This document shows positions 40,026 through 48,022 of a stretch of DNA of 64,000 nt, piece after piece. The DNA is from Lentisalinibacter orientalis (GTDB lineage Bacteria > Pseudomonadota > Gammaproteobacteria > Steroidobacterales > Woeseiaceae): the NCBI RefSeq assembly GCF_040706535.1, contig NZ_JAPDRJ010000004.1:310001-374000 (forward strand). The letters are read 5' to 3'. Below the pieces are notes generated by a model. It ran no database searches, was not told where the DNA came from, and saw nothing but the letters and a program-made list of their open reading frames with translations. Every line of letters begins with the position of its first letter. The stretch's first letter is position 1. The translations under genes were made by a program, and so were the position numbers.

Positions 40026-41750
40026 ATGGATATCGTAGTGCGCTTGGTAAGCCGCGCGTCGCGTTGGGCGGCCTTGGCCGCGGCCGTCGTTCTCACCGCG
40101 GCCTGCGGCGGTGGCGAGCAGGAGGCTGGTGGCACGGAGCAGCCGACCGCCGGCGCGGAGCCCGCCGCGCCGGCCAATGCCATCGACGCGGCCGATTTCG
40201 CCGAGCATGTGAAGGTGCTCGCCTCGGACGAATTCCAGGGCCGGGCGCCGGGTGGCGAAGGCGAGCGCAACACCGTCGACTACCTCACCGCGGAGTTCCG
40301 CGCCGCCGGGTTGCAGCCGGCCAACGGCGACAGTTACCTGCAGGGGGTGCCGCTGGCCTCCATCACCGCCGAGGAGGTGACGCCGCTTGCGATCGAGGGC
40401 GGCGGGGAATCGCTGGCGTTCCGCTACCAGCAGGACATGATGGTGTGGACCAAGCGCTATCGGGAAGCCGAGTCCCTGACCGACAGCGACATGGTCTTCG
40501 TCGGCTACGGGATCGTCGCGCCGGAGTACGACTGGAACGACTACGAGGGCCTCGACGTCGAGGGCAAGACCGTGGTGATCCTGGTCAACGACCCCGGTTT
40601 CGCCACCGGCGATCCGGAGCTGTTCAACGGGCGCGCCATGACCTACTACGGACGCTGGACCTACAAGTACGAGGAGGCGGCGCGCCAGGGCGCCGCCGGC
40701 GCGCTGATCGTCCACGAGACGGAGGCGGCCGGTTATCCCTGGCTGGTGGTGAGCGGCAGCTGGAGCGGCGAGCAGTTCGACCTCGACCTCGGTGATGCCG
40801 CGCCGCCCCGGGTCGCCATCGAAGGCTGGCTGACCGGCGAGGCGGCCCGCTCGGTGTTCGCATCGGCCGGCGTCGACTTCGACGAGGCAGTGAGCAGCGC
40901 GGCGAGTCGGGAATTCGAGGCGCGGCCGCTGGGCCTGCAGGCGAGCGTCGCCGTCATTAACAGCCTGTCCAGCATGGAGTCGGCCAACGTCGTCGGCATG
41001 CTGCCGGGCAGCGAGCATCCGGACGAATACATCGTCTATACGGCGCACTGGGACCACCTCGGCGTGGCGCGTTCCGTGCTGCAGGACCGCATCTACAACG
41101 GCGCCGTTGACAACGCGAGCGGCGTGGCCGGTATGCTGGAGATCGCGGAAGCGTTTGCTGCCATGGACCCCGGTCCGGAACGCAGCATCGTGTTCCTGGC
41201 CGTGACTGCGGAGGAATCGGGTCTGCTCGGCTCCGATTGGTACGCCAGCCATCCGTTGTTCCCGCTCGAGCGCACGGTGGCCAACATCAATCTGGACGCG
41301 ATGTCGCTGGTGGGCCCCAGTCACGACGTCACGGTGATCGGCTACGGCAACTCCGAACTGGACGAGTACGCGGCCCGCGCCGCGGAGATGCAGGGGCGGC
41401 ATCTCGAGCCGGAACCCACGCCGGAGAAGGGCTTCTTCTACCGTTCCGACCACTTCAACTTCGCCAAGCGCGGCGTGCCGGCGCTCTACCTGCGCGGCGG
41501 CGTCGACCATCGCGAGAAGGGCAGGGAGTACGGACTCGCCTACAACAGCGCGTGGGTCAGCGAGCACTATCACAAGGTCAGCGACGAATACAGCGAGGAC
41601 TGGGACCTGCGCGGCGTGATCGAAGACGTCGGGCTGCTGTTCGAGGTGGGCCGGGCCCTCGCCGGGACGAGGGACTGGCCGAACTGGGCCGAGGGGAACG
41701 AGTTCCGCGCGGCGCGGGACGCGTCGGCTTCCGCCCGCGAGGGCGGCTGA
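40026..41750 (+). CDS. M28-family metallopeptidase lipoprotein with PA insert
   Basis: The 574-residue protein starts with a lipoprotein signal (lipobox TAAC near residue 27). A PA-type domain interrupts the fold (about 140-270), and the M28 core follows with zinc-site segments AHWDHLG, GAVDNASG, AEESG, NLDAM and SDHFNF. The family includes aminopeptidases that use two zinc ions. Lipid anchoring suggests work on the periplasmic face, perhaps on peptides for nutrition or turnover. The ribosome site is AGGAG. A TATACC at 39961 preceded by TG could be the extended -10. Confidence 0.9.
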   Translation: MDIVVRLVSRASRWAALAAAVVLTAACGGGEQEAGGTEQPTAGAEPAAPANAIDAADFAEHVKVLASDEFQGRAPGGEGERNTVDYLTAEFRAAGLQPANGDSYLQGVPLASITAEEVTPLAIEGGGESLAFRYQQDMMVWTKRYREAESLTDSDMVFVGYGIVAPEYDWNDYEGLDVEGKTVVILVNDPGFATGDPELFNGRAMTYYGRWTYKYEEAARQGAAGALIVHETEAAGYPWLVVSGSWSGEQFDLDLGDAAPPRVAIEGWLTGEAARSVFASAGVDFDEAVSSAASREFEARPLGLQASVAVINSLSSMESANVVGMLPGSEHPDEYIVYTAHWDHLGVARSVLQDRIYNGAVDNASGVAGMLEIAEAFAAMDPGPERSIVFLAVTAEESGLLGSDWYASHPLFPLERTVANINLDAMSLVGPSHDVTVIGYGNSELDEYAARAAEMQGRHLEPEPTPEKGFFYRSDHFNFAKRGVPALYLRGGVDHREKGREYGLAYNSAWVSEHYHKVSDEYSEDWDLRGVIEDVGLLFEVGRALAGTRDWPNWAEGNEFRAARDASASAREGG

Positions 41751-41787
41751 CGGCACGCGCCGCCATTGCCGGCGCCAGCGGCGTCCA

Positions 41788-41827
41788 GTGGCTCCCGGTG
41801 GCTCCCGGTGGCTCCCGGTGGCCCCTG
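41788..41827. repeat. Short tandem repeat, 10-base unit
   Basis: GTGGCTCCCG occurs three times in a row, followed by a degenerate fourth copy. It lies between the stop of the M28 gene and the end of the converging gene, outside coding sequence. Confidence 0.85.
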
Positions 41828-41845
41828 TCGGCCTCTCGGCCCCTA

Positions 41846-42370
41846 TTAACGATAGGCCGTGGCGGCGAGAAACTCTGGGTCGGGGGCCGGGTCGGCAGGC
41901 TCGGCCTCTTTCTCCTCCCGCTCGGGCGCACCGTCTTTCTTCCGGCTGATGTTGAGGCCGGCGATGCCGTCCCTGGAGACGCCGAAGAAGACGGCGAAGG
42001 CCCGGGTCTCCCAGAACGTGAGGAGGCGCAGCCCGTCGAGTTCCTTCAGTCGGGTGATGAGGGCGGCGCGGTCCCGGTATTCCATGGGACCGATGCCGGG
42101 CGCGGCGTCCTGCAACGTTGGCGCGTCGGGGCTTCCTGCGTGCGCGGCCCGGTGCCGGAAGCGTGCCGGGAGAAGGGCGTAGCGCAGGGTGCCTTTGTCG
42201 TCGATTGCCCTCACCCTCATCGCATCGCCATCCGTGGCCGCGCGCGAGGCCGATCCATCTGTGGCCGCGCGCATGGCCGATACATGACGGGCGGGCGATT
42301 CGTCCGCCACCGCGGCGGTGCCGGGCAGCGCCAGCAGGCACGCCGCCGCGAGTATCAGTGGAGTCTTCAT
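41846..42370 (-). CDS. Secreted protein of unknown function
   Basis: The 174-residue product has a signal peptide (MKTPLILAAACLLALPGTAA, cleavage before VADES). A short internal repeat (RAATDG twice) follows. The central domain contains GPMEYRDRAALITRLKELDG and LLTFWETRAFAVFFGVSRDG, and the tail is acidic and proline rich. I chose ATG 42370, nine bases after GGAGG; a GTG at 42379 abuts the ribosome site and is unlikely. A TCAGGT-CACA-ACCTGA inverted repeat lies 75-90 bases upstream. No family recognised. Confidence 0.7.
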   Translation of the reverse strand: MKTPLILAAACLLALPGTAAVADESPARHVSAMRAATDGSASRAATDGDAMRVRAIDDKGTLRYALLPARFRHRAAHAGSPDAPTLQDAAPGIGPMEYRDRAALITRLKELDGLRLLTFWETRAFAVFFGVSRDGIAGLNISRKKDGAPEREEKEAEPADPAPDPEFLAATAYR

Positions 42371-42443
42371 CGGCCGCACCCTCCATGGTCATCAGGGACA
42401 GCGGAGGCCAGTCTGGCACCGGGTGGCGGCAGCCAACGAGGAA

Positions 42444-42459
42444 TCAGGTCACAACCTGA
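42444..42459. promoter_or_regulatory. Perfect inverted repeat upstream of the secreted-protein gene
   Basis: TCAGGT-CACA-ACCTGA has six-base arms and a four-base spacer in a comparatively AT-rich intergenic stretch. On the minus strand a TTGACA lies shortly upstream, but no matching -10 is seen. It may be an operator; the regulator is unknown. Confidence 0.35.
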
Positions 42460-42558
42460 AGCTAATTCAAGGGCTTATGTCAATAAGGCAGGGTGAGCGG
42501 ACGGCCGCTGCATTGCCGGCGGCCGGGTCGGACTGCAGCCGGCCGGACCCCGGCGCGC

Positions 42559-42936
42559 TCAGCGCTGGTCGTTCCGGCGCCAGGAATCGGAGTGGTCGTA
42601 GGGATCGAAGGCATGATCCTCGTCGATCGACAGCGAGGGGTCATCCAGCAGCCTGAGCAGCTCTTCGCGATCATCGGCAGGAATCTCGCCCAGATAGACG
42701 TTCTTGCCGTTGCCGTTGGAAACGACCCGGCTGCCCGCCGGCAGGTGATCGATGCGGGGAGGCGGGGGCGGAGAGGGTTTCTCGTGGTGCTGCGACTCTT
42801 TACGCTGCCTGGCGCGCTGCTCGGCGAGGACCTGGTTCAACAGCGGCGTGGCTCCGCGCGCCGGTGCGGTTGTCGGCCGGGACCGGAAACGGTCCAGCAG
42901 TCGCTCTTCCAGCAGTCTCTTCAGATACGAGGTCAT
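42559..42936 (-). CDS. Conserved-looking hypothetical protein behind a CRP-type site
   Basis: The 125-residue protein has a basic N-terminal helix (YLKRLLEERLLDRFRSRP), a proline-rich hinge, a middle segment GSRVVSNGNGKNVYLGEIPA and an acidic C-terminus with LLRLLDDPSLSIDEDHAF. No signal or membrane helix is visible. The ATG has no clear ribosome site. The gene has one of the few AT-rich upstream regions in the window, with a probable sigma-70 promoter and a CRP-type site, so it is likely regulated. Function unknown. Confidence 0.65.
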   Translation of the reverse strand: MTSYLKRLLEERLLDRFRSRPTTAPARGATPLLNQVLAEQRARQRKESQHHEKPSPPPPPRIDHLPAGSRVVSNGNGKNVYLGEIPADDREELLRLLDDPSLSIDEDHAFDPYDHSDSWRRNDQR

Positions 42937-43021
42937 TTATCGGGTTGTTCTTGGTGGTGAGCCGATGCTTTTACGGACAGTTCGATTATCCGAGCCACCC
43001 GTCAGCGCGCACCTGAAACTT

Positions 43022-43049
43022 TACATAATTTTGTCAAATTACCCGTCAA
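43022..43049 (-). promoter_or_regulatory. Probable sigma-70 promoter of the gene starting at 42936
   Basis: On the minus strand TTGACG (43049-43044) and TATGTA (43027-43022) are separated by 16 bases in an AT-rich stretch. The predicted start is near 43015, about 80 bases before the gene. Confidence 0.5.
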
Positions 43050-43060
43050 TCCATTGATTT

Positions 43061-43087
43061 TGTGAGAGTTCTGTGAACCCTTTCACA
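43061..43087. promoter_or_regulatory. CRP/Vfr-type site with an extra half-site
   Basis: TGTGA-N6-TCACA (43072-43087) is an exact match to the CRP core consensus. A further TGTGA (43061-43065) sits six bases before it in direct orientation, so three half-sites are evenly spaced. The dyad centre is about 64 bases upstream of the predicted start of the neighbouring minus-strand promoter, close to a class I activator position. Confidence 0.65.
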
Positions 43088-43111
43088 GTTCTGCGGTACC
43101 GTCGTCGGGAC

Positions 43112-43411
43112 TCATGCCGGCACCCGGCTCCGGGGCCGACGCATGGCACGCCAGGTCAGTCGGGCGACCGTCACCACCAGCCAGGGGCTCAGCACGAGGA
43201 ACCACGTGCCCGGATTGCCGCGGCCCAGCGCGCCCCAGATCTCGCGGTAGAAGCCCCCGAGGCCGCCCGGGTACTCGCCGAAGATCAGGAAACCGACCCC
43301 GTGGACCGCGGCCGGCAACAGGAGCACCCCGCCGAGTACCAGAACGACGGCCACGAGCGACTCGCGTTTCAGGAGGGTTCCGATTCGGATGTCGTCTTTT
43401 TCGTCTGCCAT
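43112..43411 (-). CDS. Small inner-membrane protein
   Basis: The 99-residue protein has two strong hydrophobic helices (about 18-48, VAVVLVLGGVLLLPAAVHG, and 68-86, FLVLSPWLVVTVARL) joined by a glycine-rich loop, with an acidic N-terminus and a basic C-terminus. No family is recognised. It is upstream of, and in the same direction as, the CRP-site gene. Confidence 0.65.
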   Translation of the reverse strand: MADEKDDIRIGTLLKRESLVAVVLVLGGVLLLPAAVHGVGFLIFGEYPGGLGGFYREIWGALGRGNPGTWFLVLSPWLVVTVARLTWRAMRRPRSRVPA

Positions 43412-43545
43412 TGCGAGAATCCGTTAGTCCGGCGGCCATGCGGTGGCCGGTCAGTGGGCAACCAATGGCTATTCAGCGGCGATCCTCGGCGAGTTGCCGG
43501 GCGGAATCAAGCCCCGGGGTATCGACCGCGGAGGCATGGCGTGAG

Positions 43546-44109
43546 GTGCGCGTGGCCGACAGCGGCGAACAGGAACTTTGGATCTTCGGTTACGGATCGC
43601 TGGTATGGCGGCCCGACTTCCCCCACGCCGAGGCGGTGCCCGCCTGGAGCGCGGGCCAGCAGCGACGCTTCTGGCAGGCCTCGACGGACCACCGGGGCAC
43701 GCCGGCCCGGCCTGGTCGGGTAGCGACCCTGGTGCCGGAGCCGGGTGCCCGCTGCCGGGGGGTCGCCTACCGGATCCGGACCGGGTCGCGTGACGAGGTG
43801 CTGGCCTACCTCGACCATCGCGAGAAGAACGGTTACCTGAAACGCACGCTCGGCATCGAACTGGACGACGGCCGGCGCGGCGAGGCCATCACTTACGTGG
43901 CCGACCCGGCCGGCGAACACTATCTGGGCGCGGCGCCGCTCGCCGAGATGGCGCGGCAGATCCGCACCAGCATCGGCCCCAGCGGACCCAATTCGGAGTA
44001 CGTGCTCCGTCTGGCGGAGGCGCTGCGCGGACTCGGTGCGCCGGACCAGGAAGAGGTGTTTGCGCTGGAGGCGCTGCTGCGGCCGCCGGAGCCCGGCTCA
44101 GGGCCGTAG
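43546..44109 (+). CDS. Gamma-glutamylcyclotransferase, ChaC-like
   Basis: The roughly 187-residue protein has the ChaC signatures: WIFGYGSLVWRP at the N-terminus, RGVAYRI in the middle and YLDHREKNGYLKR with the likely catalytic glutamate. C-terminally it has IGPSGPNSEYVLRLAEALRGLG. ChaC enzymes split glutathione into 5-oxoproline and Cys-Gly. GTG 43546 is used because GGAGG lies about 11 bases upstream; GTG 43552 and an ATG at 43465 are in frame. The last 12 bases overlap a converging gene. Confidence 0.87.
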   Translation: MRVADSGEQELWIFGYGSLVWRPDFPHAEAVPAWSAGQQRRFWQASTDHRGTPARPGRVATLVPEPGARCRGVAYRIRTGSRDEVLAYLDHREKNGYLKRTLGIELDDGRRGEAITYVADPAGEHYLGAAPLAEMARQIRTSIGPSGPNSEYVLRLAEALRGLGAPDQEEVFALEALLRPPEPGSGP

Positions 44110-44367
44110 GCGCTCGCGCCGGCGCCGGCGCCAGATGCGGGCGCCGAGATGCAGGCAGCAGCCCGCGAAGAGCAGGTAATAGGGCACGACCCAGTACCAG
44201 CCGCTGACGTAAAGGGTGGCGAACAGCGCCAGGAAGCCGGCCGTTATGTAGAAATAGGGGAGGGCTTCGTACAGCAGCGTGGGCAGCCAGACGCGGCGGT
44301 TCACCAGCGACCGGCCCCGTACGCGGAGCGTGCTCGCGTCCGTTGCCCGTGCTTCCCTGCTGCCCAT
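44098..44367 (-). CDS. Small membrane protein
   Basis: The 89-residue protein carries two hydrophobic helices (about 36-54, LPYFYITAGFLALFATLYV, and 58-75, YWVVPYYLLFAGCCLHLG) between a polar N-terminus and a strongly basic C-terminal tail (RIWRRRRRERLRP). The tail is encoded by the overlap with the converging ChaC gene. Family and function unknown. Confidence 0.6.
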   Translation of the reverse strand: MGSREARATDASTLRVRGRSLVNRRVWLPTLLYEALPYFYITAGFLALFATLYVSGWYWVVPYYLLFAGCCLHLGARIWRRRRRERLRP

Positions 44368-44458
44368 CAGTGGCGCATCCGTCCCGACCTCGTGCGGTCT
44401 CCCCAGCGCCGCCGAGCTTAGCGCACGCGTCGAGTTCGGTCCGTGACTGGCCTCACAG

Positions 44459-46318
44459 TCAGGCTTCGGCGCCGGAATCCCGGGCCGTTTCCTGGTAGCG
44501 GAAGCGGCTGTCGCCGATCACCAGCGTGTCGCCCGGTTTCAGATCGGCCCGCGGTGTGCGCTCGCCGTTCACGTAGATGCCGTTCTTGCTGCCCAGGTCG
44601 ACGATGTGCACCCGGTCGGCCTCGTTGATGATCGCCGCATGGAAGCGGCTGACGAACGGCGTCTTCAGCTGGATGTCGTTGCCCGCCGTGCGGCCGATGC
44701 TGATGCGTTCGCGGAACAGTGGGTAGCGGATGTCCTGCCCGTTGACCTCGGCGACCAGCGATCGGCCGACCCGCGTCTGCTCCGGGCCCGGCTCGTCTTC
44801 ACCGCCCATGCTGCGCGCCATGCGGGCGTCGAGATCCTCCATCGAGGCCTCGATCGTGCCGAGCCTCGAGATGTGCTCGCGCAGCTGCACGAGCTCGGCG
44901 GACAGTGCGCCGTTGCGGGTGAGGGCGTCGGCGAGTTCGCTGCGGGTCTCGTGCAGCTCGCCGCGCAGCGACCCGATCGCGGCGGCGTCGGCCTGCTCGC
45001 GGGATTCCCGCGTCGCCAGGCGGCTCTTCAGATCGTCGACCCGGCTCTCCATCTGCTCCAGGCGCGATCGGGTCTTCTCCAGGTCGTGGTCCCGTTCGCA
45101 CAGCTCGTGCCACACCTGCTGGAGCTCCTCGCTGCGTTCCTCGAGCTCGCCGGCCGCCTCCGACCGGGCCGCTTCCGCTTCGCCGGCGGCCGTGCGCGCC
45201 TCTTCCAGCGCGGTGCGCAGGCCGGCGGTTTCACCGTCGAGCCGCTCGTTGTCCGCCTTCAGCCGGGCGATGGTCTCGTTCTGCTCGTCGATGCGCCGGC
45301 CGAGTTCCTGGCGTACCTGCGCCAGTTCCCCGTTGCGACTCTGCAGCTCGCGGTCGGCATCCGTGCGTGACCGGTTGGCCTCTTCAAGCGTGGCGCGCAG
45401 CCCGGCGGCTTCGCCGTCCAGCCGCTCGTTGTCGGCCTCCAGCCGGCGGATGGTCTCGTCGCGCTCCCCGATGCGGTTGCCGAGTTCCGCGGCGGCGCGG
45501 CGCACCTCGGCGAGCGTACGGGAGAGTTCCTCCGCCTGCTCGCGCCAGCCGGCGCGCTCCTCGAGCCGGCCTTCCATCTCGGCGGCGGCCGCCTCGAGTT
45601 CGCGGCTACGCGCGTCCCGGTCGTCCAGCCGGCGGCGCAGCTCGTCGTTCTCGTCCCGGACACGGGCCAGTTCCCGTTCCAGCGCCCGGCCCGTCGCCTC
45701 CCGGCGGGTGAGCCGCCGTCCGAGTCGTGCGGCCTCCCGTTTCGCCCGAGCCGACTCGCGCCGGGTGCGGACCAGCAGCGAGAGGCCGGAACGCAGTCGC
45801 GAGTCCTGCTGTTCGGCCTCGGCCAGTGCCTGCTGCAGCCGTGCCGTCTCCTCCCGGGAGCGGGCGAGCTCCGCCTCGATTCGCTGCCGTTCGCCACCGG
45901 ACTCGGTGAGCTGCCGCTCCGCGGCGTCCAGTTTCTCGGTCAGGCCGGCGCCGCGGTCGGCGGCGTCGTTCAGCTGCTCCTGCTGGGCCGCGATGCGTTC
46001 CCGGGCCGTCTCCAGTTCCTGGCGCAGGGTCGCCGCGGTGCTCTCCCTCTCGGCCAGTTCCTGCTCGACCGCGTCCCAGCGGGCCTGCATCTGCTCCAGC
46101 CGGTTCTCGAGGGAACGGATCCGCTCGCCGCGTTCTTCCAGGTCGGTCTGCAGGGAGAGGATCTTCTCTTCCCGAGTGACCGTTTCCGCGTCGAGGCCGT
46201 GCAGCTCGGCCGTCCCTTCGTCGATCGCGCCGCCGCCAAGTGCGCGCAGCTCGTCGGTGGGGTCGTCGTCGACGACGGCGGCCGGAGCATCGATCTTGTT
46301 ATTTCTTTCCGATGCCAT
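44459..46318 (-). CDS. Long coiled-coil protein with C-terminal FHA domain
   Basis: The 619-residue protein is nearly all coiled coil from about residue 50 to 490 and ends with an FHA domain (about 525-605): ISIGRTAGNDIQLKTPFVSR carries the phosphothreonine-binding arginine and serine, and GSKNGIYVNG follows. FHA domains bind phosphothreonine peptides. A 60-residue segment is duplicated in tandem in the coiled coil. No membrane helix is visible. It is 78 bases from an AAA+ gene on the same strand, suggesting a pair in which the FHA rod scaffolds or regulates the ATPase. Function unknown. Confidence 0.85.
   Translation of the reverse strand: MASERNNKIDAPAAVVDDDPTDELRALGGGAIDEGTAELHGLDAETVTREEKILSLQTDLEERGERIRSLENRLEQMQARWDAVEQELAERESTAATLRQELETARERIAAQQEQLNDAADRGAGLTEKLDAAERQLTESGGERQRIEAELARSREETARLQQALAEAEQQDSRLRSGLSLLVRTRRESARAKREAARLGRRLTRREATGRALERELARVRDENDELRRRLDDRDARSRELEAAAAEMEGRLEERAGWREQAEELSRTLAEVRRAAAELGNRIGERDETIRRLEADNERLDGEAAGLRATLEEANRSRTDADRELQSRNGELAQVRQELGRRIDEQNETIARLKADNERLDGETAGLRTALEEARTAAGEAEAARSEAAGELEERSEELQQVWHELCERDHDLEKTRSRLEQMESRVDDLKSRLATRESREQADAAAIGSLRGELHETRSELADALTRNGALSAELVQLREHISRLGTIEASMEDLDARMARSMGGEDEPGPEQTRVGRSLVAEVNGQDIRYPLFRERISIGRTAGNDIQLKTPFVSRFHAAIINEADRVHIVDLGSKNGIYVNGERTPRADLKPGDTLVIGDSRFRYQETARDSGAEA
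45203..45481 (-). repeat. Tandem 180-base duplication inside the FHA coiled-coil gene
   Basis: Two blocks exactly 180 bases apart encode near-identical heptad runs: ETIRRLEADNERLDGEAAGL and ETIARLKADNERLDGETAGL. This is an in-frame gain of 60 residues, which keeps the coiled-coil phase near 8.5 heptads. Confidence 0.8.
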
Positions 46319-46395
46319 GACAAAAGTCTAGCACGCGTCCCCGCGCGAGGCGGGAGTGCGCCCCGGGCGGGGTACGGCGGGCGGCCCGGTGCGGC

Positions 46396-47880
46396 TCAGT
46401 CGGCGGGTACCGTGCGGGCGTCGGCCCAGCGCCGGAGGCGGTCGATACGTTCGGCCATCACGACGGAGAGGGGGCGCGTCGCCTCGATCTCGGCGAGGAT
46501 GGCGGCGGTGTCCAGCGTCTGGTCCGAGCCGTGGACCGTGTAGAGTGCCGCGACGACCGCCTGCTCGATCTCGGCGCCGGAGAAGCCGTGGCTGGCGTCG
46601 GCCAGCGCGGCCACGTCGAACCCGCCGGGGTCGAGGTCCCGGGCCGCCAGGTGCAGCTGGAAGATCTCCCGCCGCACTTCGGGCCGCGGCAGATCGACGA
46701 AGAAGATCTCGTCGAAGCGGCCCTTGCGCACCAGTTCGGGAGGCAGGTCGTCGATCTCGTTCGCCGTGGCGACGACGAACACCTGCTCCCGCTTCTCCGC
46801 CATCCAGGTGAGGAAGGTGGCGAGCACCCGCCGGCCGGTGCCCGTATCGTCGCGCCCGCCGGCGATGCCCTTTTCGAGTTCGTCGATCCAGAGCACGCAG
46901 GGCGCCATGACTTCGGCGGTGCGCAGCGCCTCCCTGAGGTTGCGTTCGGTCTCGCCGTGATACTTGTTGTACAGCGCGCCGAAGTCGAGGCGCAGCAGCG
47001 GGATGCCGTAGACGCCGGCGGTGGCCTTCGCGGCGAGGCTCTTGCCGCAGCCCTGCACGCCGATCAGCAGCAGTCCCCGGGGCAGGTCGAGGTGGCGGTT
47101 CTCGCCGGGTTTCAGGAACGCGCCGCGGCGGCGTTCCAGCCAGCTCTTGAGCCGGCCCAGACCGCCCACCTCGGCGAAGTCCGCGGTCTCGTACTCGTAG
47201 GAGAGCAGGCCGCCCCGGTTCAGCAGCTCGTACTTGGCCCGCATCACCTCCGGGATGTCGGCGGCGGAGATGGCGCCGTCGCGGAATATCGCGTTGCGCG
47301 CCAGGCGCGCCGTATCGGCGGCGGTCAGCCCGCCGAGGTTGCGGATCAGCAGTTCGAAGGCCTGCTTGTCGGTGCGCACGGGACGGCCCTCGTTGGCCTG
47401 CGCCCATTCCCGGGCCACCTTGCGGACGATCTCCTCCCGTCGCGCGGGGCAGGGCATGCTCAGTTCCAGCCGGGCGGAGTAGCGCTCGATCTCCGCCGGC
47501 AGGCGGATGCGGTGACTGATCAGCACCAGATGCCGGTTCGTATTGCGGAAGCCGATGCAGATGTCCTTGATCAGGCGGACGTTGACCGGGTCGTCGATAT
47601 ACGGATGGAAGTCCAGCAGCACGTACAGGCCCGGCTTCTCCACCGCCCGGATGTGGCGCAGGACGTCGGCCGGCTGGCTGTTGTGCAGCTGCGGCTCCAT
47701 CTCGATGTCGAGGCGCTGCAGGCCGTCGGTGACCGTCCAGCGATACAGCGGCCGGTAGTCGCCGCCGGTCAGGTTGACGTCCTTCAGCAGCTCCAGCACC
47801 CGATCCTCCTCGTGGCTCTCCACGACGATGATCGGTACCCGCGAGTTCAGTATCAGGCTGAGGTCTTTGCGCTCGTCCAT
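46396..47880 (-). CDS. AAA+ ATPase, Ycf46-like
   Basis: The 494-residue protein has an N-terminal non-ATPase domain (about 1-225, VPIIVVESHEEDRVLELL onward) that resembles a decayed P-loop fold, then an AAA+ domain with Walker A GVQGCGKS (about 272-279), Walker B LWIDELEK (about 329) and the arginine-bearing RKGRFDEIFFVDLP segment. This matches the Ycf46 group known from cyanobacteria and plastids and scattered in proteobacteria. It is upstream of and co-oriented with the FHA gene and probably in the same transcript. The role is unknown; remodelling of a protein complex is an inference from the fold. Confidence 0.85.
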   Translation of the reverse strand: MDERKDLSLILNSRVPIIVVESHEEDRVLELLKDVNLTGGDYRPLYRWTVTDGLQRLDIEMEPQLHNSQPADVLRHIRAVEKPGLYVLLDFHPYIDDPVNVRLIKDICIGFRNTNRHLVLISHRIRLPAEIERYSARLELSMPCPARREEIVRKVAREWAQANEGRPVRTDKQAFELLIRNLGGLTAADTARLARNAIFRDGAISAADIPEVMRAKYELLNRGGLLSYEYETADFAEVGGLGRLKSWLERRRGAFLKPGENRHLDLPRGLLLIGVQGCGKSLAAKATAGVYGIPLLRLDFGALYNKYHGETERNLREALRTAEVMAPCVLWIDELEKGIAGGRDDTGTGRRVLATFLTWMAEKREQVFVVATANEIDDLPPELVRKGRFDEIFFVDLPRPEVRREIFQLHLAARDLDPGGFDVAALADASHGFSGAEIEQAVVAALYTVHGSDQTLDTAAILAEIEATRPLSVVMAERIDRLRRWADARTVPAD

Positions 47881-47989
47881 AGCTCGTCCGTTGGCGGCCC
47901 GTTGTTCGTTACCCGTGCCGCTACATGCTAGACCATCCGCCGCGGGCGGCGGCTTGCGTCAGGTCACGCCACAGGGTTTTGCCGTCGGC

Positions 47990-47998
47990 TGCTAGAAT
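47990..47998 (+). promoter_or_regulatory. Extended -10 promoter of the S9 peptidase gene
   Basis: TGC-TAGAAT is a near-consensus extended -10 element 25 bases before the ATG. A GATGAGG ribosome site lies between. No -35 is needed for this class and none is evident. Confidence 0.55.
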
Positions 47999-48022
47999 CC
48001 CGCTCGTGATGAGGTACCGCCC

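Noticed and set aside
43022..43049. TAAAGTTT on the minus strand near 43016 as a second sigma-28 promoter
   Set aside because: Eleven bases further there is no GCCGATAA-like box (only about two positions match).
43071..43088. CTGT...ACAG dyad read as a LexA box
   Set aside because: Spacing is ten bases instead of eight; the CRP core TGTGA-N6-TCACA fits exactly.
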